64,000 nt of DNA from Dryocosmus kuriphilus (taxonomy: Eukaryota; Arthropoda; Insecta; Hymenoptera; Cynipidae), in the NCBI GenBank assembly GCA_038277395.1, contig CM076192.1:16716299-16780298 (forward strand), read 5' to 3'. The position numbers and the translations under genes were made by a program. The first letter of the stretch is position 1; every line of letters starts with the position of its first letter. Of this stretch, positions 57,203-64,000 are shown in pieces. The notes under the pieces were generated by a model. It had not been told where the DNA came from. It saw only the letters and a program-made list of their open reading frames with translations, and ran no database searches.

Positions 57203-58110
57203 GAGGGCCTACCCAAAAGAAACCGAACTACTTCTGTACAAAGTTATTATTTTGATTTTTCTACAAAAAACATTTAATCTCCTTCAAAGTACTCTCCATT
57301 GGAGACAATACACTTATCTAATCTCTTATTCCATTGTTCGAAACATTTTTTAAATTCCTCTTTTGTGATGCTTGACAGCGCCTCCGTCGTTTTTTTTCCT
57401 TCACTTCAGCTACGTCCGCAAAACGCTTTCCTTTCATGTCCCTTTTCATTCGGGGGAATAAAAAAAAGTCACAGGGGGCTAAATCGGGTGAATAGGGTGG
57501 GTGAGGAACAGTGGCCATGCTATTTTTGGTCAAAAATCGGCGCACAGAAAGAGCTGTGTGAGCAGGGGCGTTGTCGTGCTGGAAAAACCAGTCCCCCGAC
57601 TGCCACAAATCAGGCCTTTTCCGTCGTAAACTGTTGCGCAATCTTTTCAAGACTTCCAGGTAGATCTTCCAGGATGGTTTCACGAATTTTTTCAACATTT
57701 TCGTCGGTTCGGGCCGTCGAAGGACGTCCAGAGCGAGGTTGATCGTCAATTGACATTTCCCCACTTTTGAAACGAGAAAACCACTCGAACACTTGAGTTT
57801 TTCCCATAGCATCATCCTTGTAGGCCGTTTTTAACATTTGAAGAGTTTCTGTGCCCGTTTTCCCGAGCAGGAAGCAAAACCTCACGTTGGCACGCTGATC
57901 ACGAAAATCAACCATCACAAAAAACGACGAGCGCGCAAAGCAACAGTCACAAAAAAAATTACACACACCAAATGCAACCTTACACAGTGATAGCAGTTGG
58001 TATACTAACTGGTGAAAAGTGCCTCTACACGCACCTACCGGCAAAAACCCGGTACTACAACAACTCCGCTCCCCACAACATCAGTTCGGTTTCTTTTGGG
58101 TAGGCCCTCG
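57202..58110 (-). mobile_element. Internally deleted mariner, 909 bp
   Basis: Ends cgagggcctacccaaaagaa and its complement, flanked by TA (57200-57201, 58111-58112). A third mariner family in this window. Innermost of three nested insertions. Confidence 0.92.
57318..57915 (-). pseudogene. Mariner transposase lacking the middle
   Basis: ATG at 57915. N-terminal frame to 57610: ANVRFCFLLGKTGTETLQML, EWFSRFKSGEMSIDDQPRSG and a second HTH start (ETILEDLPGSLEKIAQQFT). Another frame (57660-57318) carries SWKIYLEVLKRLRNSLRRKR, FFQHDNAPAHTALS (second Asp), PPYSPDLAPCDFFLFP (third Asp). The block with the first Asp (GDETW) is deleted. The lost segment resembles the loss in 33197-33836. Confidence 0.9.
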
Positions 58111-58498
58111 TATATATATATAATATATATATATATATATAAGTCTAGTTTTATAGCTTGTTTTTACTTTCCAATAAAAGTATTTAAAAAGTAATTCATT
58201 CTGTAATTGTTTTTGGCATATTAATAATACAACGTTGAGGCAACGTTGCACAACCGTCTTATGACCGTTTGTAGATTCCCATCGCGCTGGATACTCCCGA
58301 CGGTGTGCCAACGTTGAGACAACGTACTGGCAACCAATCGAAACAACGTTAGGGCAACGTTGGCGTTCAACATAAGCGGACATTTTACCGGTTGCAATAA
58401 CTTTGCCACAACGATTATTCCGGTTGTGCCTGTTCGTCGGAAAGTTAGAAAGTGACAGTTGTGACAACGTTGCTACAACAATTCCTGCTGGCGGGGAT

Positions 58499-59270
58499 GT
58501 TTCAGAAATCCTAAAGGAATTCAATAATAAAGGTGGAAGTTTGCAATTCACTTTAGAAGAATCAATTGATAAAAAAATTAACTTTCTCGACTTAACAATC
58601 ATTTTCAAAAAAGGCTTTATAGAAACTGATTGGTTTCACAAGCCAACTTATTCTGGCCGTACTCTAAACTACTTTTCTAATCACCACCAAAATCATAAAA
58701 AAAGGAGTAATTACAGCACTTGTTGGTAGATCTTATAAATTCTCAGAACCACAATTTTTAGATAAAAACATAAATTTTATTTACAAAACATTAATTAAAA
58801 ATAATTATCCTCATGACTTTGTTATCAACAATATCAAAAAAAAAGATTAATACACCTTCAACAACTTGGAAACAACCTATATAATAACGATCAAATCAAT
58901 AACAAAGAAATTGATTTTTCTAAAGTTATCGCTTTACCTTACACAGAAGATATGTATTTTTCTTTAATAAGAATTTGTAAACTATCGTTTTCTCAATTAA
59001 AAATAAATTTTCTGAAACTTTAATACCTTCCATTCAAGATCAAATCCTAAAATTCGAAAAAAACAAAATTAGTATACAAAATTCGTTGTAAAAATTGTGA
59101 TATAATGTATATTGGTCAAACAAAATGTCCTCTCAAAGCAAGAATATCCGAATATATTAATAGCCAAAATAAAAAAATTACGAATACAGCTTTATGTAAT
59201 CATGTGACATTCCTAGATCATAAATTCGACTAAAATTAAAAAAATGTTTAAATTTTAAATTTTGAAAACT
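58499..59270 (+). pseudogene. PLE2 RT 3' part and GIY-YIG domain, broken
   Basis: Resumes with SEILKEFNNKGGSLQFTLEE, then INFLDLTIIFKKGFIETDWF and KPTYSGRTLNYFSNHH (RT palm/thumb of Penelope type). After several stops the nuclease part reads IRCKNCDIMYIGQTKCPLKA near 59090-59140. Stops and frameshifts throughout. The same 3' region is present, inverted, at 48247-48930. Confidence 0.85.
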
Positions 59271-59789
59271 ATTATCAAAAAAGAAATATTTTAGAAATGA
59301 TATACATTGTAAAAAATGAAGGTAGTATTAATTTTAGATCCGACACTGAAAACCTTTCGATTATATACCACGATATCATTCAATCATTTCGAGACTTCAA
59401 ATATTAACTACAGCTAACTTCAGTTCCTAACCTCCCTTTTCGGAGGTAGACCATGACCATGTGGTCCACCTTATCTTTTAAAACTTTTATTGCATAAAAA
59501 TGGAACTCAAACTGAAATTCAAAATTTTCTGTAAGTAAATAATCTTCTTAACCTTTCGATTAATCTAACTACCTTCATTTTATAAAAAATTCCATATTTT
59601 TGTGTTTCTACTCTAGAGCTAACCTAAAATGTCAACTTCTTAACACAAATCTTTTCATTCCTAACGGAAATCTTATAACAATGGAAAAACTTTTATAACT
59701 GTTTATGATGGTAAGCTACTAATTTTGTAAACAACTTTTCAAAAATCTCCGCTTCGATATCCTCTTGTTATTTACAATGTATTTTCCAG
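59271..59789 (+). other. PLE2 3' untranslated region
   Basis: Matches the minus fragment at 48247-48600 (for example accatgaccatgtggtccacc). Non-coding. Confidence 0.7.
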
Positions 59790-59791
59790 TC

Positions 59792-59820
59792 CTGAAGAGG
59801 CCATGATAACATAACGAAAT
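59792..59820 (+). ncRNA. Hammerhead-like motif, PLE2 right
   Basis: CUGAAGA ... GAAA as in the left copy, but the stem II right strand has changed (ACAUAAC), so pairing is weaker. Confidence 0.35.
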
Positions 59821-59905
59821 GCATCGACGAATGTATTTTGAATAAATGAATTCTTTATTTTTAAAAATCTTCATTTCAAAACCAAAGGCCACAATCTTTC
59901 CTTAA

Positions 59906-60469
59906 TTTGTCTTATAATAGTAATTTTTCATAAATGGAGGTTCATCCACATATAAATTTAATTTTCTTTAATTTAAGCTTTGAATGAAGTGAATCGGATG
60001 GAAATTCGATGAGCAGGCACTCGAATTCATATTGAGTAATGTTTTTAGCATCTGTGCGCGAAATTTCATCCGAATTGCGACGAGCACAGTAATCGTTTTA
60101 AAAATACAACTTTAAATTGTTTTATAAATAAACGCAACCGAACAGGCAGGCACGCGATTTCATGTTGTACACCAACAGGGCTATCTTCTGTAATTTTTCC
60201 AGACGAAATGAAGTCAGGCCGACTCGAGTGCCGCTGGCTCTTGAACAATATGGCCATCTGTCTGATCCTCACTCGCGCTTTCTGTAGTTACGCCCGCTCA
60301 GTGTAGCACAGCCATACATACCTACCCACTCGCGCGACTAAGCCAAATTTACGCATTTCTCAACAAGCCTCCTTAAATTTAACTTTCATCAATAATTCAC
60401 ATTGTTTAATTCACTTCTCAATATTAAGATGACTTTAAATTTTCTCTAATCTTTTCAAACTTAATTCAT
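59906..60469. other. Non-coding stretch between PLE2 and the Copia relic
   Basis: No credible frame. May contain the Copia 3' LTR, but I found no repeated ends. Confidence 0.4.
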
Positions 60470-62465
60470 CCTAATGACTGCAGAATTTTTTTTGTGAATC
60501 TATTTTAATTACATCAATTATTCCTTTCATATAATTCTCGTTAACAAAGTGATAATGTGTCTCTATATATTTTGAATTTTTTGTGAGATTTTCATACGTA
60601 CGTACTTATACTAATCGCTCCTGCATTATCTTCATAAATACAAACTGGATTTTTGATTTCAATTCCGAAATCCTTTAATAAATCTCTTATTACTCTCATC
60701 TCGCTTACACGTACGGTTTAAGCTAGAAGCTGCATACTCAACTTCTGTCAACGATTTAGCTTCAATATCTTAGCTTTTTAGATTTCCAATATATAGCGTT
60801 TCCATACATTCTAATTACATATTCCATTGTAGATTCTTTGTCGATTGTATCACCTGCCAAATCGAGATCAACACAACAGTCTAATATATCAACATTGACG
60901 GTTTTTTTTAAACTTTAATTTTAAGTCTTTAGTGCAATATAAATATTTTACAACTCTTAAAGCATACTTATAATGGCTTTGATCATAGAAACTTTGAAAT
61001 CTACTCAATTAGTTTACACAGTAGCATATATCTGGTCTAGTGCCTGAACTTATGTACAAGAGTGCTCCAATTAAATTCCCATATTTCATATCATTAGACG
61101 CTGATCAAACAAGTTCACACTAAAGATTTTGTTCCATTTGTGCAGCATACAAGTTATCATTTTCAATTCCATACTCTCTAACTAATGATTCAATATAATG
61201 TTTCTGATTTAATGCCATAATTTTCCTTTTGCAATCATACACAATATTTATACCTAAATAAGTTTCCATTAGGCCCATATCTTTCATTTGCAATTTCGCT
61301 GTTATTTTTCTTTTAATATATTCTACCCTCTCTTAATCTTCAGAGCTTATCAATAAATCGTCTACGAAAATTAGCAAATAAATTTTGTCATTGTTATTTT
61401 CCATAAAGTGTAGACAATAATCAATTCTGCTACGCTTAAATCCTAATTCTCTCAAATCCTCGCCTAAACACTCATACCACGCTCGTGAGCATTCTCGCTC
61501 GTTTGATTTACAGCTAAACCGTTTTGGATACAATAATCTAACATTATTTTTAAGGTTTATGTTCTTTCCACTGGCGAATATATATCATCCAACACTACTC
61601 TTTGTTGAAACCGTCTTACTACAATTCTTGCTTTAAAAATTTATTCTCCGATTTTTTTTGTATAACCACTTTAGACCTAATATTTTTTTCTCTTTCGGGT
61701 TTTCAACTAATTTCCAGGTATCATTTTTATTTAAACAATCAATTTCTTTATTGATAACTTCTCGTCAATGTTCACTATCAGTAGTAATTATTGCTTCGTT
61801 ACAATTTTCTGGAATATCTACACTAACGTAAGTTACATAAATACAGTTCGCGTTCGTTTGCGGGCTATATCTATTTGGTTGTTTTCTATTTCTCTTCGAC
61901 CTTCTTGGTTCGGACGTTAATCCTTTAATTTTATTAGAAATGACGCCCTCCTTTTCAGATTCACTTTCATTATTTTCATTTTCAACTACATTTTCACGTT
62001 CATTATTATTATCAATATTTTCTATCATATCATTCTCATTATTTTCTGCATTATCATTAAATCCTACTAAATTTACATTTTATTCAGCGATATCTACATG
62101 TCCAGCTAAAATTAATTTATTGTTAATCAAGACTCCGCAGCCTACGTCTTCATATCCAACTAATATTCCTAAATTAGCTTTTCTATTCCATTTACTCCTT
62201 CTAACCTCTGATACTCTCACGAAAACTCTACCCTCTTATAATTTCAAATTTCTAATATTCGATTTTTCGCCCATCCTCATTTCGTAAGGAGTTCTTTTTT
62301 AAATGTATTTGCTGGGGTTATATTCTTTAAATAAACAGCCGTTTTTGCTACCTCTGTTCAAAATCTATTATTTTTTCATCGGACAATAAACATCTAGCAG
62401 TTTCCATTACTGACCTATTGTACCTCTCAGGAGTTCCGTTCAACTCGGTGAACATACTTACGGAT
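60470..62465 (-). pseudogene. Copia-like Pol relic
   Basis: Ty1/copia order on minus: integrase end (about 62455-62400; LNGTPERYNRSVMETARCLL with the catalytic Glu), Lys/Arg-rich hinge (RRSKRNRKQPNRY near 61900), RT start (EVINKEIDCLNKNDTWKLVE near 61745), RT core (61533-61333; SRAWYECLGEDLRELGFKRS and YLLIFVDDLLISSED with both Asp), the conserved GALLYISSGTRPDICYCV (about 61070-61015), and RNase H (LAGDTIDKESTMEYV near 60860, VCIYEDNAGAIS near 60640). Stops and frameshifts occur throughout. Gag, protease and the catalytic Asp part of integrase are absent, as are LTRs, so it is 5'-truncated or overwritten near 62470. Confidence 0.85.
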
Positions 62466-62923
62466 AATACGGTTCTGTAGGGTGTTTTTTTTTATCTTGA
62501 GGCATCGAGATATCTCAGGAAATACGCATCCTACGAAAAAAATGTCCGTAATAAAAACTTGTTATTTTTGAGGGCGAAAGGCGACTTTGCAAATATTTAC
62601 CCCAATCCCCACCCTCTTGGGTCAGGAGGGGGGGGGGCTTTGAAATTTCAAATAGGAGCCCCTATTTTTTGTCACAGATTCAGATTCTCCTTTAAGAAAT
62701 ACGTGAGTTTTATTTGTAAACATTTTTTTCCATTCGTGACAGATGGCGCTGCAATTGCGAAAAATAAAATTCTTGATTATCTCAAGGATAACGCTTCCAA
62801 ACGAAAGGTAAATGAGACGTGTTGAATGTAAGGAGGACCATTCAATTGTAATCAGTTCAATTTTTGGCACTACTTTTAGTGCTACCCAGGAATAACGACG
62901 TGGATGTAGTAGTTGCCTATTCC
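62466..62923. other. Unassigned stretch with a purine-rich G tract
   Basis: The plus frame 62559-62825 (88 codons) covers a gggggggggg run and has no family resemblance. Possibly a non-autonomous element, but no inverted ends were found. Confidence 0.35.
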
Positions 62924-63185
62924 CTTCGGGGTGCTTGATTTCGGTGAATCCTCTCGCCTCTCACCATCAGGGTGCTTGACTTCGGTGAGTTCCCTCGCCT
63001 CTCAACATCGGGGTGCTTAATTTTGGTGAGTCACCTCGCCTCTCACCTTCGGGGCGGTTGATTTTGGTGAGTCCCCTTGTCTCTCACCATCGGGGTGCTT
63101 GATTTCGGTGAGTCCTCTCGCCTTACACCGTCGGAGTACTTGATTTTGGTAAGTCCCCTCGCCTCTCTCCATCGCAGTGCTTATT
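62924..63185. repeat. 42-bp minisatellite, about six units
   Basis: Unit near ggggtgcttgatttcggtga followed by gtcccctcgcctctcaccatc. Starts at 62927, 62969 and 63011 give a 42-bp period. Confidence 0.9.
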
Positions 63186-63227
63186 TTCGATTAAAATTTT
63201 ACAATAGATGCTCAAAATGTTGACCAC

Positions 63228-64000
63228 CTACTTCGATGCCTTGTTAATACGAGCTTCGAAAGATTCCACACAACTACGAAGTGTGTCTGGTGTTATTTGT
63301 GCACAAGCAGACCTGAGCCACTCGATCATGTTATCACGAGTTGTTGGCACTCCTTGATACACGCGACCCTATAGATAACCCCAAAAATAGAAATCTGGCG
63401 ATCTGACAGGCCAATTTACCGAACCTCCTCTACCGATCCATCGACCATTGAATTCGCGGTTGAGTATTTCCCGCGCGATTGACGAATAATATGTTAGACA
63501 ACCGTCATGAAACCACATGTTGTGTCGCACGTCCAAGCTTAGGGCTTCAAGCAATGTTGGAAGTTCTTTTTCTAAGAAGTTATGATATTTTTCACCATTT
63601 AAATTACCATCAATAAAATATGGACCGATAAGATAGATGATCTCCAATTATTCCACGCCAAATATTCACGGACCATGGACGCTGATGCTCAACTTCACGA
63701 AATCAGTGTGGGTTTTCTACACTCCAATAATGCATGTTGTGTCGATTAACTTTACCATGGCTTGTGAAAGAGGACTCGTCTGAGAACAGTACTCGAAAAA
63801 AGGAATTCGTGTTTCCTTACATCTACTGAAGCGCCCATTGACAAAATGTCACTCGGTTCTGAAAATCATTGTCATGAAGTTCTTAATGCAGTGAAAAATG
63901 ATAAGGATGATATTTATTACGTTTTGATACCTTGCAAACACCGGATAGAGACATTTCGGAATCGCGGATTAGCTGTTGAGCACTAAAATGAGGGTCATGA
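63228..64000 (-). pseudogene. DDE (IS630/Tc1-mariner superfamily) transposase, partial
   Basis: Runs off the right edge. From the right: RVTFCQWALQ (about 63850), VLFSDESSFTSHGKVNRHNM (first Asp, about 63780), then a break near 63660, then the frame 63647-63369 with IGPYFIDGNLNGEKYHNFLE, NMWFHDGCLTYYS (second Asp) and RWIGRGGSVNWPVRSPDFYF. The stretch normally holding the third acidic residue after SPD is shortened. After a stop the C-terminal end (RSACAQITPDTLRSCVESFE) reaches a stop at 63228-63230. It is an insect-type family distinct from the mariner and Tc1 copies elsewhere in the window. Confidence 0.82.

Larger units (their letters stand above)
56928..58498. mobile_element. Long-inverted-repeat element rich in CAACGTTG
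   Basis: Arms of about 203 bp (56928-57130 and 58296-58498) are near-perfect inverse copies, starting ATCCCCGCCGGCAGGAATCG and dense in CAACGTTG and GGCAACGTTG words. The centre is a TA microsatellite, into which the mariner 57202-58110 inserted. No transposase of its own. Removing it rejoins the PLE2 reading (IHKD to VSEILKEFN). TSD not resolved. Confidence 0.85.
55499..59905 (+). mobile_element. PLE2: Penelope-like element, split by a nested insertion
   Basis: Direct terminal repeats of about 115 bp (55504-55622 and 59790-59905) around a plus-strand RT/nuclease gene. The gene is interrupted at 56928-58498 by the CAACGTTG element. Only short terminal repeats remain, unlike PLE1. The left edge abuts the mariner fragment. 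Confidence 0.8.

Noticed and set aside
62924..63185. CRISPR-like array of 42-bp units
   Set aside because: Units are head-to-tail and diverged along their full length; no spacers.

Overview
The window looks like a gene-poor, AT-rich piece of an animal genome, most likely an insect. The evidence is a set of Ty3/gypsy elements (one with a baculovirus-F-like envelope gene), mariner and Tc1 transposons, Penelope-like elements with hammerhead-type motifs, a Copia relic and many foldback elements and satellites. I found no credible host exon, tRNA or rRNA. One 500-base run of N (417-916) is an assembly gap. Almost every coding region is broken, so the window is best read as layers of insertions.

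1-21.7 kb: a minus-strand, env-bearing gypsy/errantivirus-like element (element B). Its gag, protease, RT-RNase H, second RNase H, integrase and env lie between 14841 and 6058. Two copies of a long repeat (1-416 plus 4865-5607, and 18943-21732) are probably its LTRs. Inside them sit a second gypsy-like element (element A, 5' LTR 3334-4850, gag and protease to the left, the rest lost in the gap) and a mariner (19589-20907). A TTAA-flanked inverted-repeat element (16566-17472) lies between gag and the right LTR. Two ORFs upstream of gag (15424-16258) are unassigned; one resembles a retropepsin.

21.9-27.4 kb: a Penelope-like element (PLE1) in head-to-head form. A 3' fragment on minus is joined to a full-length but frameshifted plus copy, with a 13-bp direct repeat outside the whole unit and three hammerhead-like motifs.

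28.2-45.6 kb: a third gypsy-like element (element C, minus strand). It has LTRs at 28200-31990 and 44353-45639, a tRNA-Lys-type primer site, gag, protease, RT, RNase H and integrase. Its left LTR carries two further insertions (28324-30528 and 31583-31877) whose empty sites are visible in the right LTR. Between the purine tract (about 32000) and integrase (39503) lie about 7 kb of non-pol sequence: a deleted mariner, a 155-bp tandem array and a cluster of GC-rich palindromes.

45.7-55.5 kb: a TCCGGA-rich tandem array with higher-order structure, a PLE2 3' fragment, a 305-bp tandem repeat split by a foldback element, a nearly intact Tc1-like transposon with one stop codon, minisatellites, and a deletion derivative of the 19.6-kb mariner.

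55.5-64 kb: a second Penelope-like element (PLE2) split by a long-inverted-repeat element that is itself split by a deleted mariner (three nesting levels), then a Copia relic on minus, a 42-bp minisatellite, and a DDE transposase relic running off the right edge.
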